From the NCBI GenBank assembly GCA_964414425.1, contig CAYPWL010000001.1, positions 208,741 through 272,740 on the forward strand: DNA of 64,000 nucleotides. Direction: 5' to 3'. The notes beneath the pieces are model-generated. The model searched no databases. It was not told the origin of the DNA and saw only the letters and a program-made list of their open reading frames with translations. Shown piece by piece: positions 36,367 to 45,827 of this stretch (its first letter is position 1; every line of letters begins with the position of its first letter). Made by a program: the position numbers and the translations under genes. Source of the DNA: GYS-P2D sp964414425. GTDB lineage: Bacteria; Bacteroidota; Bacteroidia; Chitinophagales; Saprospiraceae.

Positions 36367-38115
36367 ATGAGACACTTTCTGAAGCTCGTCACCTCATCTT
36401 GTCTAGGTACTATTTTGGCTTTTTTTGCATTTTTTTTCATTGTATTGGTGTTTACCCTACCAAATTCACCTAATACAACGATTTCTCAGCAGTCCATCCT
36501 GCACCTAACCTTAGATCTCTCCCTACCAGAACTGACTAATAACGTGCCAAGTCGCCCATTTTCACTCGAACAAACCACAGCAATTGGCCTAAATGACTTA
36601 AAACGTCTTCTCTCTGAAGCAAAAACGGACGAAAGCATTTCTGGGTTCCTTATCCAGACAGAAAATACTGCCCTATTGCCGACAAAAGCTCTCGAAATTA
36701 ATAGAGCAATCAAATCATTTAAAGAGTCGGGTAAATTCTGCTATGCATATGGAGACTATTTTACACAAAGTGGATACTTAATTGCATCTGCCGCAGATAG
36801 TGTTTTTTTAAATCCAAACGGATTCATAGATCTACGAGGCATGGGTGTAGAGATCCCCTATTATCAAGGATTTGCGGAGAAAAGTAACATTAGCTTTGAT
36901 GTATATCATGCGGGTAAATACAAGAGTGCTATTGAGCCATACTATCGCAAAGAAATGTCTAAAGAGAATCGATATCAAACCACTGAATTCTTGCAAGATT
37001 TCATTACACATATGAGTACTGAAATCGCTGATAATCGATCGCTCAGCACTGAGGCCGTAATCCAAGCTATGCACCAGTTTGATACAGACAATTCCGAAAG
37101 CTGCAAATCTCTCGGACTTATCGACCGAATCCTCTATGAAGATGAATTAGAAGATCGGTTGAAGGAACTTACAAATACTAATAAACTGAATTTAGTCTCG
37201 ATTGAAGATTATTACGCTAATAGTCCTAATGGCAAATCCACAGGTAAAGATCGGATTGCAGTGATCTATGCAGAAGGAGCCATAGACCAGTTTGGCAAAA
37301 GTAAAGGATCAATAACAGTAGAACGTTATGAAAAGGCAATAGACAAAATCAGTAAAAATGACAAAGTAAAAGCTGTAGTACTACGAGTGAACTCACCAGG
37401 TGGAAGTGCATTTGCCTCTGATGTACTCTGGGATAAAATCGAAAAACTCAAAGATCAAGGTAAAACTGTCGTCGCTTCATTTGGAGACTATGCTGCATCT
37501 GGAGGGTATTATATCGCATGCGGTGCTGATCGTATTGTGTCAGAGCCTACAACACTAACTGGATCCATCGGAGTATTCTCTATGATTCCGAACTTCAATG
37601 GGTTTTTCAAAGAACATTTAGGCGTAAACTGGGATACGCTCAGCACTGGTAATCATAACTTTATCTACTCGACATTCACCCCTAAGAGCGATGCTGATAA
37701 CCTCAAGCTGCAACGAAATACGGAGCATACTTATCAAAAATTCTTAAGCAGAGTTGCAGCTGGGCGATCGATGGAAATAGGTCAAGTCGATGAAATCGCT
37801 CAAGGTAGAGTATGGAGCGGTGAAGATGCCTTGGAAGTCGGACTTGTCGATACATTAGGCGCATTAGAGGAAGCTATCGCAATTGCTGCTGACCTGGCGG
37901 AAATAGAGGATTTTAAAACGCTTCAATATCCGGTGATCGAACAATCTGTCTACGAAGAGCTCTGGACTGTCTTAATGAATGAAACCTCGATAAATACACA
38001 GCTGAATGGAGCAAGTGAGCATCGATTAATCCAAAATATCTACGAACGCCTTGAGCCAATCATACAAGCAACCGAAACTCCGCAGGCTCGCCTACCGCTT
38101 GTGATATCACAATAA
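36367..38115 (+). CDS. sppA: Signal peptide peptidase SppA, 67K type
   Basis: 582 residues, the long two-domain S49 form. An N-terminal membrane anchor (CLGTILAFFAFFFIVLVFTL) is followed by two tandem S49 folds. The catalytic lysine lies in HAGKYKSAIEPYYR of the first domain and the catalytic Ser 378 in FGDYAASGGYYIACGADRI of the second, so the active site is formed between domains, as in E. coli SppA. It degrades cleaved signal peptides and misfolded membrane proteins at the inner membrane. It diverges from the adhesin gene across 145 bp with no clear regulator site. Confidence 0.93.
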   Translation: MRHFLKLVTSSCLGTILAFFAFFFIVLVFTLPNSPNTTISQQSILHLTLDLSLPELTNNVPSRPFSLEQTTAIGLNDLKRLLSEAKTDESISGFLIQTENTALLPTKALEINRAIKSFKESGKFCYAYGDYFTQSGYLIASAADSVFLNPNGFIDLRGMGVEIPYYQGFAEKSNISFDVYHAGKYKSAIEPYYRKEMSKENRYQTTEFLQDFITHMSTEIADNRSLSTEAVIQAMHQFDTDNSESCKSLGLIDRILYEDELEDRLKELTNTNKLNLVSIEDYYANSPNGKSTGKDRIAVIYAEGAIDQFGKSKGSITVERYEKAIDKISKNDKVKAVVLRVNSPGGSAFASDVLWDKIEKLKDQGKTVVASFGDYAASGGYYIACGADRIVSEPTTLTGSIGVFSMIPNFNGFFKEHLGVNWDTLSTGNHNFIYSTFTPKSDADNLKLQRNTEHTYQKFLSRVAAGRSMEIGQVDEIAQGRVWSGEDALEVGLVDTLGALEEAIAIAADLAEIEDFKTLQYPVIEQSVYEELWTVLMNETSINTQLNGASEHRLIQNIYERLEPIIQATETPQARLPLVISQ

Positions 38116-38203
38116 TATTTTAATAATTCATAATGCTTTGAAAACCTTCTTTGCTATATCTATGTTCAAACATCGATATTATATAAATCACAATATTCAC
38201 AAC

Positions 38204-38773
38204 ATGAAAAATTTAGTATTAATTTTAGCTGCTACCCTTTTAGGTGTAACTGTTTGGGCTACTGATAATCACAAAGAAGTTAAGGAAATCAATACCGAGA
38301 AGAGCTCTGTATCTTGGGAAGGTAAAAAGGTGACAGGCACACATACTGGCCTTATTTCGATATCCGAAGGCTCTTTAGAGTTTGACCACGGAGCATTAAC
38401 TGGAGGTAATGTAGTCATCGATATGGCCTCTATGAGTTCTACTGATCTCGCAGAGACACCAGCATCAAAATTGTTGGGACATCTTAAATCTGACGATTTT
38501 TTTGGTGTAGCAAACTATCCTACTGCAGAGTTAAATATTACTGATGTGAAGAAGTCAGACTCTGGCTATACTGTAACTGGTAATCTTACTATTAAGGGAA
38601 TTTCAAAGCCCGTCACATTTGATACTGTCGTAACTAAAAATGGTGCCACAGCACAGATTGTGATCGATAGAACTGACTATAATGTGAGATACGGGTCAGG
38701 TAAATTCTTTGAAAACTTAGGTGATAAGACGATCTACGATGATTTCACGTTGGACGTTAATATTGTATTTTAA
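38204..38773 (+). CDS. YceI-family polyisoprenoid-binding-like protein
   Basis: 189 residues from the ATG that gives a good signal peptide (KNLVLILAATLLGVTVWA); a TTG 66 bases upstream is in frame but adds no signal-like sequence. The mature part has YceI features: INTEKSSVSWEGKKVTGTHT, GALTGGNVVIDM, LGHLKSDDFFGVANYPTAEL and NLTIKGISKPVTFD, ending in DDFTLDVNIVF. YceI proteins are lipocalin-like eight-stranded barrels that bind isoprenoid or fatty chains in the periplasm. Its specific ligand is unknown. A strong terminator follows, reaching into the end of ndh. Confidence 0.9.
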   Translation: MKNLVLILAATLLGVTVWATDNHKEVKEINTEKSSVSWEGKKVTGTHTGLISISEGSLEFDHGALTGGNVVIDMASMSSTDLAETPASKLLGHLKSDDFFGVANYPTAELNITDVKKSDSGYTVTGNLTIKGISKPVTFDTVVTKNGATAQIVIDRTDYNVRYGSGKFFENLGDKTIYDDFTLDVNIVF

Positions 38774-38799
38774 GAACAACAGTCACCCATCATAAAAAC

Positions 38800-38838
38800 A
38801 AGCCGTTCAGATTATTCTGGGCGGCTTATTTTTTTTTG
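38800..38838 (+). terminator. YceI terminator embedded in the 3' end of ndh
   Basis: AAGCCGTTCAGA, loop TTAT, TCTGGGCGGCTT, then A and a long T-run. All 12 stem pairs form (two G-U). The loop contains the complement of the ndh stop codon, and the right arm and T-run lie within the ndh reading frame, where the T-run appears as Lys-Lys codons on the other strand. Confidence 0.85.
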
Positions 38839-40098
38839 AGGTTGGTATGGTTTTATAATCAATCTTAAGGATTGGTCATAAGTTATATAACTCCAAAACC
38901 AATTGAGCATCACTACGACTCTATTACGAGCCCCAATAAGTGCACGTATATGCACAAGCAGCCAAACAACCCAGGCGAAAAAACCTGAGAATTTAAATTT
39001 TGGCAATTCCACTACGGCTTTATTTCTCCCTATCGTAGCCATCGAGCCTAAATCTTTATAAACAAATCCTGCACTACTCTTTCCTCTCAAGTGTTTAGCA
39101 AGAAATTTAGCTTGCTGAATGGCTACCTGAGCTACTTGTGGATGACCATGCTCGAAATCCTCCGACGGCAGATAAGCGATGTCTCCAATAGCATAAACAT
39201 CGGGCATGTCTCTGACCTCTAATCTGTCATTAATCTTCAATCTATTACTTGGCCCTAACGCATCCTCAGTTACACCAGAAAATACAGGGCAAGTTACGCC
39301 TGCAGCCCATATCACCTTTTGGGTCTGTATAGTTCGGCCATCTTTAAGATATACCTGAGTATCATCTACGTCTTGCACTCTACAACCTAATTCAACTTCT
39401 ACGCCTAATTTTTGTAATTCCGCCTTGGCCTTACCTGAAGCATACTCACTCATACCTGGAAGCAGTCTTTTGCCACCTTGTATCAGGTAGATATCGACTT
39501 CTGAAGCATTCAATTCTGGATAGTCTTTAGGAAGTATATAGTTTTTCATTTCAGCCAACGCTCCCGCCATTTCTACTCCTGTAGGCCCACCACCGACAAC
39601 TACGATATCAAGTTTGATCTGGCGATCATCATAATCCCTTGTAATAACCGCATCCTCCAGATCAGATAAGATCTGATTACGTACATACAGGGCTTGAGCA
39701 ACAGACTTTAATGGATAGCTATGATTCTTAAAGTTGTCATTACCAAAGAAATTAGAGATAGTACCATATGCCAACACGAGAATATCATAATTCACATGAC
39801 CTAACGGCGTAATAAGCCGTTTAGCAGTAGCGTCAATACCTGTTACCTCCGTTACTCTGATGATCACATTAGCCTTATTCTGAAAAGCCTTCCTAAGCGG
39901 AAATGAAATCGATGAAGGCTCTAATCCAGACATTGCTACTTGGTAATATAGCGGCTGAAATTGATGGAAATTATTTTTATCAATGAGTACAACTTGAAAG
40001 TTAGAACGACTCAATTTTCTTGCTAAAGTCAGTCCACCAAAACCTGCTCCTACAATAACAATTCGCTGTTTATTGGATTCCGGAATATTGATTGGCAT
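38812..40098 (-). CDS. ndh: Type II NADH dehydrogenase (NDH-2)
   Basis: 428 residues. A flavoprotein that passes electrons from NADH to quinone without proton pumping. Two Rossmann folds: FAD site VIVGAGFGGLTLARKL at the N-terminus, and the NADH site DIVVVGGGPTGVEMAGALAE near 165. The active region includes KVIWAAGVTCPVFSGV and the second FAD contact PDVYAIGDIAYLPSE. The amphipathic C-terminal tail (AWVVWLLVHIRALIG ... MLNWFWSYITY) is the membrane anchor. Its last codons form part of the yceI terminator. It is a single gene. Confidence 0.92.
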   Translation of the reverse strand: MPINIPESNKQRIVIVGAGFGGLTLARKLSRSNFQVVLIDKNNFHQFQPLYYQVAMSGLEPSSISFPLRKAFQNKANVIIRVTEVTGIDATAKRLITPLGHVNYDILVLAYGTISNFFGNDNFKNHSYPLKSVAQALYVRNQILSDLEDAVITRDYDDRQIKLDIVVVGGGPTGVEMAGALAEMKNYILPKDYPELNASEVDIYLIQGGKRLLPGMSEYASGKAKAELQKLGVEVELGCRVQDVDDTQVYLKDGRTIQTQKVIWAAGVTCPVFSGVTEDALGPSNRLKINDRLEVRDMPDVYAIGDIAYLPSEDFEHGHPQVAQVAIQQAKFLAKHLRGKSSAGFVYKDLGSMATIGRNKAVVELPKFKFSGFFAWVVWLLVHIRALIGARNRVVVMLNWFWSYITYDQSLRLIIKPYQPQKKISRPE

Positions 40099-40158
40099 CA
40101 GAAAATTTTAAATTGGTGATTTCGTACTAATTAAAGTAAAAATAAAAGTAATCTATTA

Positions 40159-40800
40159 ATGGAAGGAGCTGTACTACTACCACTATTCCCACTCGAACTT
40201 GTGGTCTATCCTGGTCAGAATCTGAATCTTCACATATTCGAATCGAGATATCGTCAACTCATACATGATTGCCAAGAACAGCAGCTTACCTTTGCAATAC
40301 CCAGATATAAACAGGATACTCCCATAAAATTTGGGACCGAAATGCGCTTAGTCAAGATTGCAATGACTTATCCTGATGGCAGGATGGATATCATCTCTGA
40401 GGGTGTCGGTCCAATCGAAGTCAACAGGTACCTTAAAAAGCATCCTAACAAGCTTTACCCTGGAGGATATGTCACTCGCAAATATTGGGATCATGATGGG
40501 GATAAATTGCTCTACAATGAGCTTAAAAAGAGCCTATTGGATTTATATGAGCATATGAATATCACCAAAATACCTGAGGTTCTGTCTGGTTCATTTACCA
40601 CATTTCAAATTGCTGAGAAAGTAGGATTTAATAAGGATCAAGAATATGAATTTTTACAAATCCCTGGTGAGGAAGCACGTCAACTGTATATGTTAGATCA
40701 TCTCAGCATAATGATTCCTAAGATTAAAGAGATGGAAGAGGTCCGAAAAAAAATACAGATGAATGGTCATTTCAGAAATGTTATACCTCCAAAAGTTTAA
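40159..40800 (+). CDS. LON substrate-binding-domain protein
   Basis: 213 residues. The N-terminal LON domain is clear: LPLFPLELVVYPGQNLNLHI, FESRYRQLIHDC and a DIISEGVGPIEV segment; there is no ATPase or protease domain. The C-terminal half is helical with a 'LGLxxEQEYEFLQIPGEEAR' -like stretch. Stand-alone LON-domain proteins are of unknown function, possibly adapters that bind unfolded or specific protein clients. It starts two genes that run toward ggt (22 bp apart), so co-transcription with ggt is likely. Confidence 0.85.
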   Translation: MEGAVLLPLFPLELVVYPGQNLNLHIFESRYRQLIHDCQEQQLTFAIPRYKQDTPIKFGTEMRLVKIAMTYPDGRMDIISEGVGPIEVNRYLKKHPNKLYPGGYVTRKYWDHDGDKLLYNELKKSLLDLYEHMNITKIPEVLSGSFTTFQIAEKVGFNKDQEYEFLQIPGEEARQLYMLDHLSIMIPKIKEMEEVRKKIQMNGHFRNVIPPKV

Positions 40801-40821
40801 ATTCGTCAACGAATAAAAATT

Positions 40822-42558
40822 ATGAGAATAGCACTGCTCGTCGTATTCCTGTGTAGCATGGGCGTAGGATGCAAACAAGAAAAAAGTCAGACAGGATCAA
40901 TCGAGGGTCTCATCCAAAAGAGAGCTATTGCAGCTAATGCAGGTATCGCAAGTGCTCATCCTGCAGCATCGCAGATCGGTCTTGACATACTCAAAGCTGG
41001 AGGTAATGCTGTTGATGCAGCGATAGCAACTCAGTTTGCCTTAGCCGTATGTTATCCTGTTGCGGGTAACATTGGTGGAGGTGGGTTTATGGTCATCAGA
41101 AATGCTGATGGCACCAGTGCCACATTAGACTTCAGAGAGATGGCTCCGGCCGCTGCATATGCAGACATGTATCTCGATGAAGAAGGTAATGTGATCAAAG
41201 GCCTGAGCACCTTTGGCCACTTGGCAGCAGGAGTACCCGGTAGTGTAGGAGGAATGGTTGCAGCTTTTGACAAATACAGCAAGCTAAAAGACTGGAAGGC
41301 ACTCATCGAGCCATCAGTAATATTAGCCTCAGAAGGTGTAGAACTAACGACCCGTGAAGCCCGTAACCTCAATAATAGAAAGGAGGACTTCCTGAAAGCC
41401 AATACAAGGCCAACAAGATTCACGAAAGATGGGACCTGGAATAAGGGCGAGCTCTTAAAACAGCCCGAACTGGCCAAAGTGATGGAAGCCATAAGAGACC
41501 ATGGTTTTGATGGATTTTATAGCGGTTGGGTAGCTGACAGTATAGTTGCAGAAATGAATCGAGGAGGAGGAATCATAACACACGAAGACTTAGCTAACTA
41601 CAAAGCACAGTGGCGTACCCCTGTTATCGGCGAGTATAAAGGTCATGAGATTATATCTATGCCTCCCCCATCCAGCGGAGGTATAGCCTTGCAACAACTA
41701 CTCAGCAGTATAGAACCTTATGACATTGGATCTTATGGGTTTCAGAATCAAGAGGCTATCCATCTGATGGTGGAGGCAGAGCGCCGAGTATATGCTGATA
41801 GAGCAACACATCTCGGAGATAGTGACTATTATGATGTGCCAATATCTGGACTTATTGACGATCAGTATAATGCGAGCCGCATGGAATCATATGATCCATC
41901 GATTGCCTCTAAGAGCAATGACATAGAGGCCGGCACACCAGCACCGGAAGAAAGTGAGCAGACCACACACTTTTCTATTGTAGATGAGGAAGGCAATGCT
42001 GTATCACTCACTACAACTATAAATACCGGATACGGGTCAAAAGTGGTAGTAGGAGGTGCAGGCTTCTTTCTCAATAATGAGATGGATGACTTTAGTGCTA
42101 AGCCTGGTGTTCCCAACTTTTTTGGACTCGTAGGTAATGAAGCTAATAGTATACAGCCTGGCAAGAGGATGCTGAGTTCCATGACTCCGACTATAGTTGT
42201 AGATCCTGATGGGCAACTTAAGATAGTAGTCGGAACTCCTGGAGGCTCAACGATCATCACATCAGTATTTCAGACGATAGTAAACATCCTTGACTTTGAT
42301 ATGGATGCGAGCGAAGCGACACAGGCCTGTAGATTCCATCATCAGTGGCTACCAGATATGACTTTTTACGAACCTGATTGCTTTGATGAGGAGCTCATAG
42401 AAGGATTAACTCAGATGGGACATGTGCTTAAATCACGAGCTGAAGTTACCGGTGGCAATGGTCTGATCGGTAAGATCGAAACCATCTTAGTCCGTGAGGA
42501 TGGACAACTCGAAGTCGCCGCTGATCGCAGAGCTGATGATACAGCTATGGGCTACTAA
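40822..42558 (+). CDS. ggt: Gamma-glutamyltransferase
   Basis: 578 residues. A lipoprotein-like leader (IALLVVFLCSMGVGCKQE; Cys 17) then the GGT chain: GIASAHPAASQIGLDILKAG, GGNAVDAAIATQF and GGNIGGGGFMVIR. The processing nucleophile is Thr 381 in EQTTHFSIVDEEGNAVSLTT, so the precursor would self-cleave there into two subunits. The small-subunit motif GYGSKVVVGGAGFFLNNEMD and the RMLSSMTPTIV segment are present. It hydrolyses or transfers the gamma-glutamyl group of glutathione in the periplasm, perhaps lipid-anchored. The 138-residue membrane protein gene follows by 18 bp. Confidence 0.93.
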   Translation: MRIALLVVFLCSMGVGCKQEKSQTGSIEGLIQKRAIAANAGIASAHPAASQIGLDILKAGGNAVDAAIATQFALAVCYPVAGNIGGGGFMVIRNADGTSATLDFREMAPAAAYADMYLDEEGNVIKGLSTFGHLAAGVPGSVGGMVAAFDKYSKLKDWKALIEPSVILASEGVELTTREARNLNNRKEDFLKANTRPTRFTKDGTWNKGELLKQPELAKVMEAIRDHGFDGFYSGWVADSIVAEMNRGGGIITHEDLANYKAQWRTPVIGEYKGHEIISMPPPSSGGIALQQLLSSIEPYDIGSYGFQNQEAIHLMVEAERRVYADRATHLGDSDYYDVPISGLIDDQYNASRMESYDPSIASKSNDIEAGTPAPEESEQTTHFSIVDEEGNAVSLTTTINTGYGSKVVVGGAGFFLNNEMDDFSAKPGVPNFFGLVGNEANSIQPGKRMLSSMTPTIVVDPDGQLKIVVGTPGGSTIITSVFQTIVNILDFDMDASEATQACRFHHQWLPDMTFYEPDCFDEELIEGLTQMGHVLKSRAEVTGGNGLIGKIETILVREDGQLEVAADRRADDTAMGY

Positions 42559-42576
42559 CTATACAATTCTACTATT

Positions 42577-42993
42577 ATGGCAAGAAATATAATTGGTGTT
42601 ATCATAGGTATCGCTGCTGCAGGTATGGTCGTGTTTTTTATTCAGAGTGTAAGTAGCAGCCTATTTCCTATGCCTCAAGATCTCAACCCCTCCGATACAG
42701 AGGCGATGAAAGAATACGTCGCCACTCTGCCCCCATTAGCTTTCATACTATTACTATTGTCACACTTCTTTGGAGCACTGGCAGGTGCGGCCATTGGATC
42801 AAAGGTCGCCTCATCTCAACAGTTTAGAATTTCTATGTTTATAGGTGCTTTTATGCTTCTGATGGGTGTCATCAACTTAACGATGATTCCACACCCTGCA
42901 TGGTTTATGGTTGCGGACATGTTCACCTATCTACCTGGAGCTTTTATTGGATATAAAGTCTATGAGCGATTCATGCCTAATCAGGCAGCATGA
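42577..42993 (+). CDS. Small four-helix membrane protein, function unknown
   Basis: 138 residues, mostly hydrophobic, with about four predicted membrane helices: IIGVIIGIAAAGMVVFFIQ, AFILLLLSHFFGALAGAAIG, FIGAFMLLMGVINLTMI and FTYLPGAFIGYKVY. It looks like a family of small integral membrane proteins that I cannot name. The helix-connecting segment SSLFPMPQDLNPSDTEAM is polar. It follows ggt closely and overlaps the convergent holA gene by 13 bases at the stop. Nothing indicates a function. Confidence 0.6.
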   Translation: MARNIIGVIIGIAAAGMVVFFIQSVSSSLFPMPQDLNPSDTEAMKEYVATLPPLAFILLLLSHFFGALAGAAIGSKVASSQQFRISMFIGAFMLLMGVINLTMIPHPAWFMVADMFTYLPGAFIGYKVYERFMPNQAA

Positions 42994-44003
42994 TATAGGA
43001 TTTCCTGTATTAACTCTCGCAATAGTTCTCCGGGATCGTTTCTACGACTTCCTATTCCTTTGCTTTTTAGGTCCGCTTGAGTTATGGCGTTGAGGATATG
43101 CCTGATTTTATCAGGACGATACTTAGACCTGGCAGCCATAAACTCACGCACTGCAAACGGAGGCACTTTGATTATAGAAGCTAATTGCTTTTCGTTATTA
43201 GTATTAGCTTGACTCAAGATCAACAATCGTTGAAAATGATTGAACAAGCTGGGTATGATAATCTGAATCGGATTCTTCTTTACGTTTCGAGCCAGATTCT
43301 CTGTAATGAAGAAGGCTTTTGATTTATTGACAGCACTGAGGTGTTTTAATAACTCAAATACATTGTAATCCTTACTGATACCTACATATCGCTCTACATC
43401 ATCAGCGTCTATAACTTTGTCAACTGCTATGTTGAGTTCTATCTTTTCGATTTCGTTGACAAGCTTTTTTAGATCAGACCCTAAGTACTCACAGAGCAAC
43501 TGACTTGCTCTTGCGTCTATCTTACGAGATTTGGCTCTCAGATGACTGGTTAACCATGCGTTGAGCTTATGAGCTTTAACGGGTTCGGAATGAAAGAATA
43601 CAATATGCGGGCTTTTCTTCGCCTTAGAGACCCAAGACCACCTGCCATCAATCTTTTTGTTGACGTGAGCAATGACTAATACCGTATGTCCTACTGGGTT
43701 CTCGATGTAATTATCCAAAAGTTTTATATCCTTAAATGCCTGTGCTTCTTTAACTATTACCACCCTACGTTGGCTCATCATCGGAAACTGGCGCGCCTCA
43801 TCTTGTATGTTCTTGATATCAATATCCCGACCATAAGTGACGATCTGGTTGAAGGCCTTCTCCGCATCAGTTAATACACTCCGTTCTATAATACTTACAA
43901 TCTGATCAATGTAGTAAGGCTCTTCTCCATGCAGGATATACACAGGCTTGGGAGAGCCTGACTTTACCTCATTAATAATCTGATCTGGATCGTTATATAT
44001 CAT
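42981..44003 (-). CDS. holA: DNA polymerase III subunit delta
   Basis: 340 residues, family length. Clamp-loader delta subunit that opens the beta clamp; it has no ATPase activity. The first domain starts VYILHGEEPYYIDQIVSIIE and VTYGRDIDIKNIQDEARQFP, followed by the MMSQRRVVIVKEAQAF segment. The middle and the collar domain show LGSDLKKLVNEIEKIELNI, VGISKDYNVFELL and a C-terminal ITQADLKSKGIGSRRNDPGELLRELI-like helix. It diverges from the DUF3299-like gene and runs convergent to the small membrane protein gene. Confidence 0.9.
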   Translation of the reverse strand: MIYNDPDQIINEVKSGSPKPVYILHGEEPYYIDQIVSIIERSVLTDAEKAFNQIVTYGRDIDIKNIQDEARQFPMMSQRRVVIVKEAQAFKDIKLLDNYIENPVGHTVLVIAHVNKKIDGRWSWVSKAKKSPHIVFFHSEPVKAHKLNAWLTSHLRAKSRKIDARASQLLCEYLGSDLKKLVNEIEKIELNIAVDKVIDADDVERYVGISKDYNVFELLKHLSAVNKSKAFFITENLARNVKKNPIQIIIPSLFNHFQRLLILSQANTNNEKQLASIIKVPPFAVREFMAARSKYRPDKIRHILNAITQADLKSKGIGSRRNDPGELLRELIQEILYHAA

Positions 44004-44079
44004 CTGCTACAAAGCTGTCATATCGTAAAACACAAACTTAGAAAGTTATGTCTTAAGTGAACCCTCTAAATACAATTGT

Positions 44080-44532
44080 ATGTTATTAATGCGTATGAGG
44101 CTACTCAGCTTACTATTACTACTCGGATGGTTACAGATATCCTTCTCCCAAGAAAATATATCATGGGAGGAGCTCGCTGATGTCGAGTGGACTGAAGCCT
44201 ACGATACGACTGTAGCGATATCACTTTTGATTGCTGACTTTGGACCTAATGCACGTAAGCATAGTGATAGCGAGGTGTATATCTCTGGCTATGTAATCCC
44301 CCTTGATGCATTAGGTATACAATTCGCTTTATCCCGCACCAATTATGCCTCTTGCTTCTTTTGTGGTCAGGCTGGCCCCGAAACGGTAATGGATCTAATG
44401 GTTGCCCCTGGCACTATCCCGGTAACCAAATACAACAACACCTTATTGAAATTTAAGGGCACGCTCATCTTAAAAGAAGTTAATCCAAATGGATTCAACT
44501 ATCAGCTGATCAATGCTGAGTTGGTCAAGTGA
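44080..44532 (+). CDS. Secreted DUF3299-like protein with CFFCG motif
   Basis: 150 residues with a signal peptide (LLSLLLLLGWLQISFSQ). The mature part begins ENISWEELADVEW and contains the block EVYISGYVIPLDALGIQFAL, then ASCFFCGQAGPETVMDLM and TLLKFKGTLILKE. The paired Cys (CFFC) with nearby Gly suggests a metal or redox site. This layout matches my recollection of the DUF3299 family of small secreted proteins of unknown role. It is the first of three small genes running in one direction (44.0-45.8 kb). Confidence 0.7.
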   Translation: MLLMRMRLLSLLLLLGWLQISFSQENISWEELADVEWTEAYDTTVAISLLIADFGPNARKHSDSEVYISGYVIPLDALGIQFALSRTNYASCFFCGQAGPETVMDLMVAPGTIPVTKYNNTLLKFKGTLILKEVNPNGFNYQLINAELVK

Positions 44533-44563
44533 ATAGGTCTTGTATAAATAGTATATTACGTAC

Positions 44564-45034
44564 ATGTCACAATTGATCGAAGATTTAAAGGTACTGTTCA
44601 CCAGAGACCTCAACAGACTCAAAAATGAAATCGTACAATATCATAGTGATGACGCACTATGGTCGACACAAAAAAGTATCAATAACTCTGGTGGCAATCT
44701 ATGCTTACACCTCATCGGCAATCTAAAAGCATTTATCGGAAATGGTCTGGGAGAGAATGGCTATGTACGTGATCGCCTGAACGAATTCGGTGCTAAACAC
44801 GTATCACGTCAACAGCTTGAACTCGAAATCGATGAAACCATACGAGCCGTTCATATAGGTTTAAATAGTGTAACAGAGGATAAACTGACAGAGAACTTCC
44901 CTATTGTGATCTGGGATAAGCCTACGGGGATGAGCTATACGCTTATACATCTGCACTGCCATCTAAACTACCATCTTGGTCAGATCAACTATCATAGAAG
45001 ATTAATCGATCACAATGAGGCTGCGAACGGATGA
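44564..45034 (+). CDS. DinB-like/DUF1572 protein
   Basis: 156 residues. A four-helix-bundle DinB type: HSDDALWSTQKSINNSGGNL, CLHLIGNLKAFIGNGLGENG and a C-terminal GMSYTLIHLHCHLNYHLGQI with repeated histidines that could bind a metal, typical for DinB/YfiT-like enzymes. Such proteins are metal-dependent thiol or transferase enzymes of uncertain substrate. The DUF1572 label is by pattern. It is cytoplasmic, with no signal. It follows the DUF3299-like gene by 31 bp. Confidence 0.8.
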   Translation: MSQLIEDLKVLFTRDLNRLKNEIVQYHSDDALWSTQKSINNSGGNLCLHLIGNLKAFIGNGLGENGYVRDRLNEFGAKHVSRQQLELEIDETIRAVHIGLNSVTEDKLTENFPIVIWDKPTGMSYTLIHLHCHLNYHLGQINYHRRLIDHNEAANG

Positions 45035-45163
45035 GAATTCTTAGTAATTGTCGATCATATTAGTCTGTTGATCTAAGAAAAGATAGAGCACACCGTAACC
45101 CTTAATACATTGTATGCGTCTTTGAAGTAATTCAACATTTGTCAACATCTTTAACCTATTATT

Positions 45164-45763
45164 ATGAGGCATCTATACATTTTCATTTTTGTATTCATAT
45201 TCGGCACGCAGATCCAGGCACAAGAAGAGACCATATTTAACAGTGGTATACGACTCACAGGTGTTTTTGGAGGTAGTTTTAATTCTATTGCGGACTTTCA
45301 GGATGATTTTAATATCAGTAGTGGAGGGTTCTTCACTTTTGAAATCAACAACGACTTCTTGATTGGCTGGCAGGGCTATCGTACAGGCATTGACGACAAT
45401 GGTAGAGACGTAGATATTAAGGGTAATGATCTCTTACTTGGATATACGGTCAATAGTGATCGAGTTGTACATCCAATCGTTTACGTACAGTTTGGCTCAA
45501 GTGATTTAGAGGTAGAAGGAGTCGGCTCGGACAATGTCTTCGTTGTACAACCTTCAATCGGTGCTGAACTAAACGTAACAAGATGGTTTAGAATAGGAAT
45601 TGACGGTGGATATCGTTTCTTCAACAATTCGGATATCCCGGGTTTTACTGATCAAGATTTCTCAAGCCCAGTACTGGGGCTTCGACTTAAGTTTGGCTGG
45701 TCATGGGGACGTAGCAATCGTGACCGATACGAAGAAGATCATGATTTCGACATTGACTTCTAA
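45164..45763 (+). CDS. Outer-membrane beta-barrel protein, small
   Basis: 199 residues. Signal peptide (LYIFIFVFIFGTQIQAQ) then repeated amphipathic strands: SGIRLTGVFGGSFNSI, GFFTFEINNDFLIGWQGYR and LGLRLKFGWSWGR. That is the pattern of small 8-strand barrels found in Bacteroidota. No ligand or partner is indicated. A C-terminal acidic tail (RDRYEEDHDFDIDF) may face the periplasm. A terminator follows 18 bp later. Confidence 0.72.
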   Translation: MRHLYIFIFVFIFGTQIQAQEETIFNSGIRLTGVFGGSFNSIADFQDDFNISSGGFFTFEINNDFLIGWQGYRTGIDDNGRDVDIKGNDLLLGYTVNSDRVVHPIVYVQFGSSDLEVEGVGSDNVFVVQPSIGAELNVTRWFRIGIDGGYRFFNNSDIPGFTDQDFSSPVLGLRLKFGWSWGRSNRDRYEEDHDFDIDF

Positions 45764-45780
45764 AGAAATAACTAATGATG

Positions 45781-45815
45781 AAGCAGGAAGACACAAGCAA
45801 TCTTCCTGCTTTTAT
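45781..45815 (+). terminator. Terminator after the small barrel gene
   Basis: AAGCAGGAAGA, 9-base loop, TCTTCCTGCTT followed by TTATTGTT. A perfect 11-bp stem with a weak T-run on the plus strand. The minus strand reads into the P450 gene's 3' side but lacks a T-run. Confidence 0.75.
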
Positions 45816-45827
45816 TGTTCTTAATTA

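Noticed and set aside
36486..36713. Minus-strand ORF inside sppA
   Set aside because: It is a shadow of sppA in another frame, with no family features.
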